Assembly (NCBI RefSeq): GCF_900698925.1 | Contig: NZ_LR217714.1 | Location: forward strand, 1-36,062 | Length of the DNA: 36,062 nt | DNA from: Erwinia_E haradaeae_I | GTDB taxonomy: Bacteria; Pseudomonadota; Gammaproteobacteria; Enterobacterales; Enterobacteriaceae | Direction of reading: 5' to 3' | Shown here: positions 18,282-28,665 of the stretch, one piece after another | How positions within the stretch are numbered: position 1 is the stretch's first letter | Layout of the letters: the number at the start of each line of letters is the position of its first letter | Translations under genes and position numbers: made by a program | The notes under the pieces: model-generated | What the model was told of the DNA's origin: nothing | The model's database searches: none | The model's input: only the letters and a program-made list of their open reading frames with translations

Positions 18282-19022
18282 ATGAACATACTAAAACTAG
18301 TTCTTATACGTCACGGAGAAAGTCAGTGGAATAAGCAAAATCTTTTTACCGGATGGCATGATATTGATTTAACCGAGCAGGGTCGGTCCCAAGCGGTTTG
18401 TGCTGGTCAATTACTAAAAAAAGAAGGATTTGTTTTTGATTTTGCTTATACTTCTTTTTTAAAACGTGCAATCCATACTCTCTGGTATATTTTAGATGAA
18501 ATGGATCAAGCTTGGTTGCCAGTAGAAAAATCATGGCGCCTGAATGAACGTCACTATGGCGCGTTACAAGGAATGGATAAGACAGCTAGTTCTAAGAAAT
18601 ATGGTATAGAGCAAGTGCAACAATGGCGTCGTAGTTTAACGGTCGTTCCACCTCACCTTAATCACTTTGATAAACGTTTCCCTGGTCATGACCCTCGGTA
18701 TGGAAACTTAAATAAAGAACAGTTACCAACTGCTGAAAGTTTAGCAATGACTATTGATCGTGTCTTACCAATCTGGAAAAAAGGTATTTTTCCTCAAATA
18801 AAAAACCATAAAAAAATTATCATTGTTGCTCACGGTAATTCCCTTCGCGCACTCATTACGTATTTAGATAATATGACAGAACAAGACATATTGAAACTGG
18901 ACATACCAACTGGTGTACCATTGATTTACGAGTTTAATGAGAATTTTCATCCTATTTCACGTTATTGGTTAGACTCTGGTAATAATAAAACTTCTAAAAG
19001 TGAATCTATTCTGAATCCTTAG
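18282..19022 (+). CDS. gpmA: 2,3-bisphosphoglycerate-dependent phosphoglycerate mutase
   Basis: Glycolytic/gluconeogenic enzyme interconverting 3- and 2-phosphoglycerate in the cytoplasm. Its 246 residues match the family (E. coli GpmA 250), and catalytic residues keep E. coli numbering: phospho-histidine H11 in RHGESQWN, R62, E89 and R90 in LNERHYG, and H184 in AHGNSLRA. The substrate-specificity region (RYGNLNKEQLPTAESL) is present. AGGA lies eight bases before ATG. No frame damage is visible. A central-metabolism gene on a plasmid is unusual: if the chromosome has lost its copy, the plasmid is essential. Its single-copy location contrasts with the duplicated biotin genes. Confidence 0.96.
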   Translation: MNILKLVLIRHGESQWNKQNLFTGWHDIDLTEQGRSQAVCAGQLLKKEGFVFDFAYTSFLKRAIHTLWYILDEMDQAWLPVEKSWRLNERHYGALQGMDKTASSKKYGIEQVQQWRRSLTVVPPHLNHFDKRFPGHDPRYGNLNKEQLPTAESLAMTIDRVLPIWKKGIFPQIKNHKKIIIVAHGNSLRALITYLDNMTEQDILKLDIPTGVPLIYEFNENFHPISRYWLDSGNNKTSKSESILNP

Positions 19023-19144
19023 GTTGTATTAGCTTTAAACAAAATCAACCAAAATTAACTTATGCATCCAAACAAACATTACTTATTTTAAAGATAAAAT
19101 TCATTTATAACTAAATATGTAATTATGGTTAATCAATATTCATT

Positions 19145-19157
19145 TAAGGAGGTGATC
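19145..19157 (+). promoter_or_regulatory. Orphan 13-nt complement of the 16S rRNA 3' end
   Basis: TAAGGAGGTGATC is complementary to the 3' terminus of 16S rRNA (GATCACCTCCTTA) over 13 bases, an extreme Shine-Dalgarno. No ATG follows at 5-9 bases; ATA is the nearest near-start. It may mark a gene whose body has eroded. Confidence 0.5.
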
Positions 19158-19683
19158 TATATAATCAGATCTGTGCTTAATTTATGAGTGAGCAATAAAG
19201 ATAAGATCTATTTTTTTGTAAAATGTTTTTTATTTATTAAAATAAATAGGATTAGTTTCAATTAATAATAAATAAAAAAATTACAAGCATCTATATTTTC
19301 TAAGAATAAATTTCCTATCTGAGAAATCGGATCTACCTTATATGAGATATTGCACATCATTCAATATGTAATAGCTATCTAATTTTTATGATAATAATAA
19401 AATATTCACGTTGAAAACATTAATATTAAGTGGCAATAGAGCAGATTCGAATAAAAAGTTTTGTTTATTTTCTTGATACATTAATAAAGAAAGCGACCTC
19501 TTCTCTTTAATTATATGAAAGATCATAGATCTTTGGTTTGATAGGTTTCATTTAATATGATATCTTTATTATAAATCATTCAAGAGAGGTACAGGTATTT
19601 TACAAAAATATTTCTTAGTAATTCTTCAAGCATATTGACTCTATAATATATTAATAAATTGTCAAATTGTTAGGAGTGAAACT

Positions 19684-19986
19684 ATGCGCAAGTATTCAGT
19701 TAGTTGTATCTACAGCATAATCTGATTTTTAGATAGTAACGCACCTACTTCTTTCCTGATCTGAATGGTCTACGAGATCAAAGTATTGTTATTTTTTTAG
19801 CTCATAGCTTATCTTATAAAAAACAAAAATCTTTTAGTTTTTATAAAAATTATACTACATTACTTTATCTATATTATAGTTAAAGTAAACCATGATTTAG
19901 AAAACATAAACTATACAATCTATCAACACAAAGTAGTAGTGAATAGAGAAACCGTCTCTAAAACTTTAACAGGTAAGTTATATTGA
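19684..19986 (+). pseudogene. Possible decayed gene downstream of gpmA
   Basis: TAGGAGTG lies about six bases before an ATG that opens MRKYSVSCIYSII, then stops. The same phase continues with three in-frame stops, ending in a roughly 60-codon open stretch (…NRETVSKTLTGKLY). A good start signal followed by stops in one phase suggests a pseudogene. The family is not recognised, and chance in AT-rich DNA is possible. Confidence 0.25.
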
Positions 19987-20953
19987 GTTTAATGTGTTAA
20001 ATTGAATTAGGTATTATGCTATCAATATATAAACCATAATAGAATTTGATATAACTATAGTCTCCAGTTGTTAGATGTAATCAGATGAATATGAACATAT
20101 GCATCTTACAAGTAAGATGCATATTGAAATGTGATATTGATAATATCTCAGGATATTATCTATATATCATTATATTATTCAATAGGTTGATTATGATCAT
20201 TAGAGTATCAGAGATAAAATTATAGTAGAAATCTTAATATACTTAGATTATTAAGATCTTTAATGTAAAAAAAATTACATTAATACTTAATGTATATTAT
20301 AAGTTTTTTAATTACTATCCCTCTTATAATTTTTTGATGTATCTCATATAAAAAGTCTTTACAAAAATAACCGATCTAGGTAGAAATAGAATTTTCTCAA
20401 GATTGAAGACAGATCAAGATATAAAAGCTCACATAGTAAAAATATTTTATTCATGATGTATATCAATGATGTTGTAAAATACAAGAATACAGACTTTAGA
20501 TACCATATATCTTCATAAATAAGATTTCTTCGCTAGCATAAACTAGAAACTATAAGTAAAAAAATTAGAAGAGTCTTTAAAAAAATTAAAAATAAAAGAA
20601 CATAAAATATACCATTAAGTTGTTGGTATATAATTTTAACATTTATCTTAACTTAAGAATCACTAGAGATAACCAATGATAACGATCATCAACAAATTAT
20701 AAGTGATTTAGTAGTTATGTTAAAAGAATATTGTTCTGTACTTTAATCAAGTACTAATTCTGATACATTTAATAGATTAAATACGATCTTTGGTACATAA
20801 AATGCAATCTATATCTTATCTCTGTTTTAAACGAAATTTTAATATTAATATTCTGTCCTCTAGAGAAAAGGTAGAGAGAATATGATATATTGATCATATA
20901 CTGACAATAGATATGCTCAACGAGCATTTACTGCATAAAAATAGATTAAAATA

Positions 20954-21604
20954 ATAATTTTATCTTCTTGAAAAATTCATTTTAGAATTTTAATGTAATA
21001 CGATGATTTCTGATCTCTCTTTATAAGAGAGGCCATAATCTTTGATTATGCAACATAGTTTGAACAATTGTATTTAGTCCTCAACTGTATATGACTTACT
21101 ATTCATTTATAGTTAAGAGTCAATAACTAAATAAATCAAATAAAGCGTACTAACTACATTGATACGTATATTTATACCTTATGTATTAGATAAAATGAGT
21201 GTGATTAATTCTCTGAGGTATTGGTGTGTGTAGACAAGCTTTCGTCTACTTCCTATCCTGATTTTAATAAACGAAATTCCTAATATGACTTTTAAAAAAG
21301 GTTTTCGCATACCCCTTCCTTCAGTGCTAGATGGATTTCGACCATTTGTCTTATGATTAAAGGTATCACATTATTTAATACACCTAAATAAACAAAATAA
21401 ATCAATTTATACTGATAAATAGCGTATCCGTAAACTTATCCTAAGCGGCTTTTTCAAATCTACTCTAATATCGATTATACTTTTAACTTTCACGGAATCA
21501 GAAATTTTTTTTATTCATAAAATATTGAATACTATTTGCTTCTATGGGAATTTTGATAAAAACAGGCTTTTGTTATCAACTATATGCATCCAATACAAGA
21601 ATTG
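20954..21604. other. Inner end of arm B
   Basis: Mirror of 14459-15109; holds the 43-codon frame and no other supported element. Confidence 0.55.
21179..21310 (-). CDS. 43-residue ORF with good SD, arm B copy
   Basis: Identical to 14753-14884; unrecognised, beginning MRKPFLKVILG. Confidence 0.3.
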   Translation of the reverse strand: MRKPFLKVILGISFIKIRIGSRRKLVYTHQYLRELITLILSNT

Positions 21605-22177
21605 TCATACAACTCTTGATCCTTCTCTTCTTATATATTGATATAAGGTTTCTCGACTTATAGAAAAATCACGCGCAACCTTGACTTTTTTTTCTCCCGA
21701 AGCAACCCGCTGACACAGTTCAGTGACTTGTCTATCTGAAAGTGTTCTTTTGCGACCTCGGTAAACACCTCGTTGTTTAGCTAACTCAATTCCTTCACGT
21801 TGACGCTCTTTCAGTAAAGAACGTTCAAATTCAGCAAACGCTCCAATAACAGCTAACATGAGATTGGAAAGAGGCGAGTCTTTGCCAGTAAAACTCAGAT
21901 TTTCCTGGATAAATTCAACACGTACTCCACGCTCTGTTAACATTTGCACAATACGGCGCAAGTCATTAAGGTTACGCGCTAAACGATCCATGCTATGGAT
22001 AAGTACAGTGTCTCCGGAGCGAACAAAATTAATTAATGCCTCTAATTGAGGTCGTTTAATTTCTTTTCCGGATGCTACGTCAGTAAAAATTCGGTCCACC
22101 TTGACGGAGTCGAGTTGTCTCTGTGGATTTTGATGTATGGTACTGATTCGAGTATAGCCAATACGTTGTCCTATCAT
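21605..22177 (-). CDS. Serine recombinase (resolvase/invertase family), arm B copy
   Basis: Identical to the recombinase at 13886-14458 and read in the opposite direction, so the two genes face each other across the single-copy centre. Any recombination sites beside them are in inverted orientation: classical resolvases need directly repeated sites, whereas an invertase acting on such sites would flip the apbE-gpmA segment. Confidence 0.93.
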   Translation of the reverse strand: MIGQRIGYTRISTIHQNPQRQLDSVKVDRIFTDVASGKEIKRPQLEALINFVRSGDTVLIHSMDRLARNLNDLRRIVQMLTERGVRVEFIQENLSFTGKDSPLSNLMLAVIGAFAEFERSLLKERQREGIELAKQRGVYRGRKRTLSDRQVTELCQRVASGEKKVKVARDFSISRETLYQYIRREGSRVV

Positions 22178-22226
22178 AAATTTTCTCTAAAATATCAAAA
22201 ATAACTCTATATCTTTTACTTCTACA

Positions 22227-22323
22227 TGTCAATATATATAAAATAGAATTTTATTCTGACATTTTCAAAATACGCATCTTACGCCATAATATGCTATACC
22301 TTAAATTGACAACACCCAGACAG
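22227..22323. promoter_or_regulatory. Candidate res site, arm B
   Basis: Mirror of 13740-13836, lying just upstream of the arm B recombinase; same TGTC-type half-sites in inverted orientation relative to arm A. Confidence 0.4.
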
Positions 22324-23294
22324 GCAGTCTTATGGAATAAGACTAGTATAGGTTAACAATATCTATTGATTGGCTATCTTTAACCAATATTAAGATTTTT
22401 AGAAATGTTTAGAAAATACTATACCGATTTAATCAACAACTTATTAATCTGATCTATACATTAGATATTGTTTTTATTCTTCTAATAAATATTAAATATT
22501 TAAGTTTAAACTTAAGTTATCCATCTTATCTCACTATCTATCTCTATCTGTAGATAGAAAAAAGAAAAAAATCTATTAATATATAATTCTGCACATAAAA
22601 TTTTTTTAAACTAACCTATGATTATATCACTAAATCCCAATCGATTCATCTTTAATAGTTAAGAACTTTAAGATAATAGATCTAAGAATGGATTTAATGC
22701 AATAACTGATTCTCATCTAAACACTTAATCTTATTTCCACGACATAAGTCATTCCATGACCATGTCTATACATAACAGTAAACCATGAATAATCTACAAC
22801 TATATTGCGGTCAATATGAATTAATCTTTTAATATTTAATACATACAATAACTTAAAGATAATAAAATGCAAGACATTTAGGGAAGAGTTATGAAATGAA
22901 ATAAACAATCTTTTATGCAGCGTCCAACTAAACACTCTAATAACATTGTCTATACAACCTAAATAGTTTTATTGAACAGAAAATCTCTACATACCATATA
23001 TCAAACCAGTTATTTTATATAACCCTTAATATAGAGCATGCTATTTCAGTCATTAAAAAATAATGTAATGATTAACATCCACGCCTTGGTAAAAATTATG
23101 AACAAGAATTTAATTCTTATTAAAGACAGAAGAATTTTTCTTTGTGCCAGTAAAATAGCATACACAACTATTACAGAGAACTCATGTATTTAAAATATTG
23201 TTTCATGTAACTTCTAGTAGTCTCAGAAATAACCAGTAAAAATAGATACAACTATATCTCAAAAAAATAGGTATACACTTGAATTCATCTACAA
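22324..23294. other. Desert between the res-like region and nuc, arm B
   Basis: Mirror of 12769-13739. No supported gene. Confidence 0.55.
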
Positions 23295-23840
23295 TTAATA
23301 CATAGGTTTAACAGATATGGATTCCAACCATAATCTATTAAATTCTTTAGAATATTTGTTAGCAATATCTAGTCGGTTATGCAAATAAATAACATTTTCT
23401 GCATTATGAGAAACAGCGTTTTGTGTATAATTAAACGACCCTGTTTCCACTGAGATACCATCAATAATCATAAATTTATTATGCATAATCGCATACTTTT
23501 CATTAAGTTTAACTGAGACATTTTTATTAATTAAATAGGTTACAGCAGTGTATTTGCTACTGTTTGATTTCCTATCAGCGACTACTCGTATATTTACACC
23601 TCGATTCTTAGCCTCAATTAAAGCTAAAGCGATGGGCTTACTAGTAAATGAATAGGCAGCAATATCTATTGATTTTCTAGCTCCTGTAATTGCTGAAAGA
23701 ACAATGTGTTGTGCTGTTCCTCCGGGAGAAAAACCGACTTCTATATCTTGGTCAGTTATGCAAACTGCATATAGAGGAAGGGATGTGATCATTAAAACAA
23801 ATACAAGACTGTTGAAAATAGATTTTATTATATTGCGCAT
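23295..23840 (-). CDS. nuc: Secreted PLD-family endonuclease (Nuc-like), arm B copy
   Basis: Identical to 12223-12768: single HKD motif (HNKFMIID … GSFN) behind a signal peptide ending LYA. The 5-residue longer start at 23855 is possible but would place polar-poor residues before the signal peptide without a better SD. Confidence 0.88.
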   Translation of the reverse strand: MRNIIKSIFNSLVFVLMITSLPLYAVCITDQDIEVGFSPGGTAQHIVLSAITGARKSIDIAAYSFTSKPIALALIEAKNRGVNIRVVADRKSNSSKYTAVTYLINKNVSVKLNEKYAIMHNKFMIIDGISVETGSFNYTQNAVSHNAENVIYLHNRLDIANKYSKEFNRLWLESISVKPMY

Positions 23841-24048
23841 TATCAAATATACCATGATAAAAAAGTATGGGTTATGTTATTTTCTATTCAACAAATTTAA
23901 TGTTTTGACAAAGGATGTTCTATCTTCAACAACAACTAATGTTACCATCATTAATTTATAGCGCTATATAGAAATGACTATTTTAATTTAAATTAATTGA
24001 AATATATTACTTATCTCCTATTGCGTAAGAGCCTTAATTTACGCTCTT

Positions 24049-24104
24049 ACCCATTAATTAATACTACTTAATAACCACCTATTAATCAATACTACTTAAT
24101 AACC
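24049..24104. repeat. 28-bp tandem direct repeat, arm B
   Basis: Mirror of 11959-12014, two units identical at 26 of 28 positions. Confidence 0.75.
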
Positions 24105-24641
24105 AAAGCACTATTTATATCGTAAGTCTTATTTTTTATAGGAAATAGTCTATTGATTATATAATGTATATATGTATCGACCAATAAAAGAACTGTACAT
24201 CATTTTCCTATGCATTATTCACTAAAATAATCTAAAGAAGGATTAGCTTGTTGATAGGAATCGAATTGTATCACACATAACCTGAGAGAATTTATAATCC
24301 ATTAAGCCAGCTAGGAGAGAGCGTTAACGCTTGAATGGATGCATAACAAGCTACCAGTATATACTATAAACTACATTATGATGTAGTTTGAATTATATTC
24401 TAGACTTACCATAACAATAATTTGAGTATTTTCACTATCTATATGAAAAATTAAATAATGCTAATCCCATTAACATTTTAGCAACACTAAGTAGATTTCT
24501 TTCTTATCTACTTATAGGATTTCTTCTTAAACCAGGCTCACCTATTAACTAAATCATAACGTTTCTAAGTGCAATATCACTTAAATCAAATATCAAGATC
24601 GGACCCTTATTTATCTATTTCTAATAATACTGGAGGTAGTT

Positions 24642-24740
24642 ATGAATATTATAGGGTCTTGTATATATTCTTATATTTCTCTATCGAGAATCTATTTATC
24701 TTGTAATAAAAAGTCTTCTCCTTTAAGTAACTGCAATTAA
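24642..24740 (+). CDS. 32-residue ORF with strong SD, arm B copy
   Basis: TGGAGGT (24631-24637) lies about five bases from the ATG of a 32-codon frame beginning MNIIGSCIYSYISLS and rich in Ser, Ile and Tyr. No family recognised. The start signal is as good as that of ibpA, which is why it is listed. Confidence 0.3.
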   Translation: MNIIGSCIYSYISLSRIYLSCNKKSSPLSNCN

Positions 24741-24838
24741 AATTATATAATGATTATAAATCATGCAATTAAAAACTTAAAAATAAATGTGTCCATATTC
24801 TCATTTATATATTTTTTCAAAACTTTAATCTACTTTTG

Positions 24839-24901
24839 GTACACTAGAACACCTTTAATCCTATATAGGATTAGCATTCCTTCTGTCCTAAATTAGTGTA
24901 C
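24839..24901. repeat. Nested dyad symmetry, arm B
   Basis: Mirror of 11162-11224: GTACACTA/TAGTGTAC half-sites around an 18-bp palindrome. Confidence 0.5.
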
Positions 24902-25796
24902 AAATTACATAAATAGTAGATCTATTGGGATAGATATTAGTCTTATTAGACACTCCCTCTAGATTAATAATTAGTATGTTCATTAAAAAACTAACTAATA
25001 CTTGATCAAGAATCGATTAAAAATGAAGAATAAGAAGAACCAGCGATATAAACTTTGCGTACTAGGTGAAATTAAAACTAGCATTGTTTATAGTTTATTT
25101 TTTAACTAATATTAATTATATGTTAGATATTGTTATTAATGAGGTAAATGGGCGTCAGATGAAATTGATAAATTTATTTCATAAAAACAACTTTGAGATT
25201 ACCGAGATTACCCGATAAAAATTAAACAAAATTTATTAACCATTCAATCTTAGAAAGAAGAAAATGAACAATCCCAGTCCTATCTAAAAATTTAATTTCT
25301 TAGGTGGACTAATTAATATTATAAAGACCTTTGAATATATTATCTAAGTGTCTATTAAAAAATGTTACTGATTCTAGTATATCAATAAATTAGAGTATTT
25401 TTAGGAAAATGATTTAAATCTTGTATTCAAAAAAAACGATATAAACTATTATCTAATAAAATATATTGATATTTTATCAAACCAAACAACTGATTTAAAA
25501 TATAACTATTAAAGTTATTATTTTGAATAAGCTATAGTTCAGTGCATTAATGATGCTCCAATTCTAATAATAATCAAAAAAATAACATATATATAAATAT
25601 ATATTCTAGCAAATAATCTTAATCCTCCAATAAATAGAACTAATTCCATTAGAGGGAAAATAGACTTGAGTAATAAGAATATTAGTTTCTTTAATCTTTT
25701 TAAGAATAATCCTTGAAATATCTTTATATATACCAACATAGTCAATATGTGAGTATAATTTTATTCTCAATTATATGTATTTTATAGGAGGATGCT

Positions 25797-26297
25797 ATGG
25801 CCTACCGTTCTTTCTCTCTCATGCCTACATGGAGCAATAATCTTTTATCTGATCGTTTTACACAGATTGACAATCTTTTTAGTCGTCTAACGGGTGAATC
25901 ACCTGTTGGTGATAACCCTGCATACAATCTATTACAAAAAGATAAAGACCATTATGAAATGACAGTAAGCGTACCAGGCTATACGCAGGATGAATTAGAT
26001 ATTTCAGTACTTAATAATCACTTTACTTTACGCGGTACTCCAAAAAGTGAAGACATAACTTCTACTGAAGAAAAAGAGAGCACCACTTATCTTCACAAAG
26101 GTATCCAAAAAAAGGAATTTTCTCTCAGTTTTAGCTTAGAGCATCGAATTATGATTTATCAAGCTAAGTTAGATAATGGATTGTTAACGCTACAATTTAC
26201 TTATGATATCCCCGAACAAGAGAAACCCAAAAAGATTTCAATCGGATCAAATAACAATAATAAAGATGGGCATGTTGTTGAGCATAACAAGACTTAA
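25797..26297 (+). CDS. ibpA: Small heat-shock protein of the IbpA/Hsp20 family, arm B copy
   Basis: ATP-independent holdase that binds aggregating proteins for later refolding by DnaK/ClpB. The 166 residues hold an alpha-crystallin domain (about 42-145): NLLQKDKDHYEMTVSVPGY matches the Hsp20 beta-strand start, AKLDNGLLTLQF (123-134) is the conserved A-x-x-x-n-G-L signature, and ISI (147-149) is the C-terminal I-x-I anchor. The tail beyond it (Asn/Lys/His-rich, about 17 residues) is longer than in E. coli IbpA (137 aa). AGGAGG stands six bases before ATG. A strong terminator follows the stop by one base. Buchnera plasmids also carry an ibpA-like gene beside a repA, a notable parallel. Confidence 0.9.
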   Translation: MAYRSFSLMPTWSNNLLSDRFTQIDNLFSRLTGESPVGDNPAYNLLQKDKDHYEMTVSVPGYTQDELDISVLNNHFTLRGTPKSEDITSTEEKESTTYLHKGIQKKEFSLSFSLEHRIMIYQAKLDNGLLTLQFTYDIPEQEKPKKISIGSNNNNKDGHVVEHNKT

Positions 26298-26298
26298 T

Positions 26299-26344
26299 AT
26301 TACCAACAAAATAGCGCCTTACAGGGCGCTATTTTGTTGGTAAT
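26299..26344. terminator. ibpA terminator hairpin, arm B
   Basis: Perfect 20-bp stem (26299-26318 with 26325-26344), loop TTACAG, GC-rich upper part AGCGCC/GGCGCT. Confidence 0.85.
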
Positions 26345-27378
26345 TGGCAATAGTCTTTAGTATTTTTCATACTTGTCGGGCTATATCTGCTAGATTACTT
26401 TCTGATTTTCATTACCAAATGTGCTTGGGCTAGAAGGTAGCTGTTAAAAACTATTTTATTTTGCCTATAGTATTTACAATCCATATATAACCTTATGGTT
26501 TTGTACTCTAAATACTCTCACTACTCTAATGTTTTCTATGACAAATACAACAGATTAGTGATCACTCCTAAATATAAAAATTCATTCTTATTGGCAGACA
26601 GATCTTACTATTCAAGGAAGATCTGTTCTAATAACATTAGTTCAATTTAAAAAATCGAAACTTAATTTTTTTATGCATTAAGATAACACTACTAACTATC
26701 TATATATTTCCCACTACTATATACAGACACTTTGTCTAGGCAGACACACAAACATTTTCCGCTCTACCTATACAATACCCGCTCATTCAGATGGTTTTTG
26801 TTGCACACCGGATCTGTCTGGTTCACATATTCTTTTATAGCATGTTATGTTATTTAATAAAACAGAAGTTCACCAGTAGATAAAAATGGGGTCATCTCTA
26901 ATTAAAGTAAATCTTCTCTCTGAGTTACAAGAATATTTAATCGTGTATACAAATTGTTTACAAATTAAATATATAATATTCTAGTTTAGATATAATGTAA
27001 TTACATTAATAAGCGCTAACTCAAATAATTAAACTTTAATGACAAGATGATAAAGATCATATTTGATGTTACTATCCATAATTCATTACATTACTAGCCA
27101 GATCTTATAAAGTTATTAGATTATTTATCATATTCATATAGAATGCATGTTCTGTAATTTAAAAAATTAATTTTTTGTCTCTGCAACTCAATTCTCTTAC
27201 TGTCCGCTAAAATATATTAACTAAGTGCACTAGATATAAATTTTAAAATAAGAAATATAATCACTCATTTTGTATGAGTTCGTACAATTTTTATTACTTA
27301 TATTGTTTGAAATGGCTCTCATTATGATGTAGATAATGCAAAATATCTAGAAACTATTTTTATCCAGTCTTGGTTGTT
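26345..27378. other. Desert between ibpA and nupC, arm B
   Basis: Mirror of 8685-9718, with the less AT-rich island at about 26713-26828. Confidence 0.55.
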
Positions 27379-28563
27379 TTAGAGGACAAAACCTGTAATG
27401 GCAGCTGATAAAAGACTTACGAGCGTGGAACCGTACAAAAGTTTTAAACCAAAGCGCGATACTGTATTGCCCTGTTCCTCATGTAGACCTTTTATAGAAC
27501 CACTAATGATGCCAATTGAGGAAAAATTAGCAAAAGACACTAAGAATACTGATAAGATACCTTCAGAATGCAGCGAAAGTTTTTCTATAACTTTTTGCAG
27601 ATCAATCATTGCAACAAATTCATTAGAAACTAGTTTTGTAGCCATAATACTACCTACCTGCAAGGCCTCATAACCTGGAACACCTAACACCCATGCCAGT
27701 GGAAAAAAGATATAACCAAGCACCTCTTGAAAACTGATACCAAACACAGAATCAAACACAGAATTAAAACTAGCAATTAAAGCAATAAAACCAATAAGCA
27801 TCGCTGTTACAATCACCATGACTTTGAAACCGGCTAAAATATATTCACTGAGCATTTCAAAAAAACCTTGTTTTTGATGAGGATCAGCTAGTTTTAGGTC
27901 ATCTTGAAAATCCACGCAGTAGGGATTAATTAACGATAAAATTATAAAAGTACTAAACATATTTAATACTAAAGCTAGTATCACATACCTTGGTTGTAAC
28001 AAGGTCATATAAGCACCAACTATAGACATAGACACAGTCGACATAGCTGTCGCCGCCAACGTATACATGCGTTTTTCTGAAATCTGTCCTAATATATCCT
28101 TGTAAATAATAAAGTTTTCTGACTGCCCAAGAAGTAGTGAACTAACTGCATTAAAAGATTCTAGCTTACCCATTCCATTGATCTTTGATAAAATAGTGCC
28201 AAGTATGCGAATTATAGCTGGCAGGACACGCAAATGCTGCAGTATACCAATTAGCGCTGATATAAAAATAATAGGACAGAGAACATTAAGCCAAAAAAAT
28301 GCAAGACCTCTATCACTCATGTTGCCAAAGACAAAATTAGTTCCATATGCCGCACACCTTAACAAATGATCAAATAACTCTGACATTTTTTTTACAAATT
28401 CCAGACCTATTTCAAAATGCAGAAAAAACCATGCCAATAGGACTTCAACCACAAGAAGCTGACTCAAAAAACGAATACGGATCTCCTTTCGATCATCGCT
28501 TACTAACATAGATAGTACTATAATCACAACTAGTGATGCTAAAAAATGAAGAATCCGAGACAT
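27379..28563 (-). CDS. nupC: Concentrative nucleoside transporter NupC, arm B copy
   Basis: Identical to 7500-8684: CNT-family nucleoside importer with the ATKLVSNEFVAM signature, downstream of bioA on the same strand. Start placed at 28563 for the same SD-spacing reason. Confidence 0.94.
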   Translation of the reverse strand: MSRILHFLASLVVIIVLSMLVSDDRKEIRIRFLSQLLVVEVLLAWFFLHFEIGLEFVKKMSELFDHLLRCAAYGTNFVFGNMSDRGLAFFWLNVLCPIIFISALIGILQHLRVLPAIIRILGTILSKINGMGKLESFNAVSSLLLGQSENFIIYKDILGQISEKRMYTLAATAMSTVSMSIVGAYMTLLQPRYVILALVLNMFSTFIILSLINPYCVDFQDDLKLADPHQKQGFFEMLSEYILAGFKVMVIVTAMLIGFIALIASFNSVFDSVFGISFQEVLGYIFFPLAWVLGVPGYEALQVGSIMATKLVSNEFVAMIDLQKVIEKLSLHSEGILSVFLVSFANFSSIGIISGSIKGLHEEQGNTVSRFGLKLLYGSTLVSLLSAAITGFVL

Positions 28564-28665
28564 ATCCATACTCCAGTAAATAAATAAGGACTGTATTTTA
28601 TTCCGTGTACTATGTTTTAGATATTAATTGAACATTGAAACAAGAAATTTAATAAATATAATTCT

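Larger units (their letters stand above)
19023..20953. other. Single-copy region, right desert
   Basis: About 1.9 kb after gpmA. It contains an orphan perfect ribosome binding site (19145-19157) and a possible decayed reading frame (19684-19986); the rest is AT-rich with nothing recognisable. Confidence 0.6.
23841..25745. other. Desert between nuc and ibpA, arm B
   Basis: Mirror of the 10318-12222 tract: 28-bp tandem repeat at 24049-24104, nested dyad at 24839-24901 and a 32-codon frame at 24642-24740. Confidence 0.6.
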
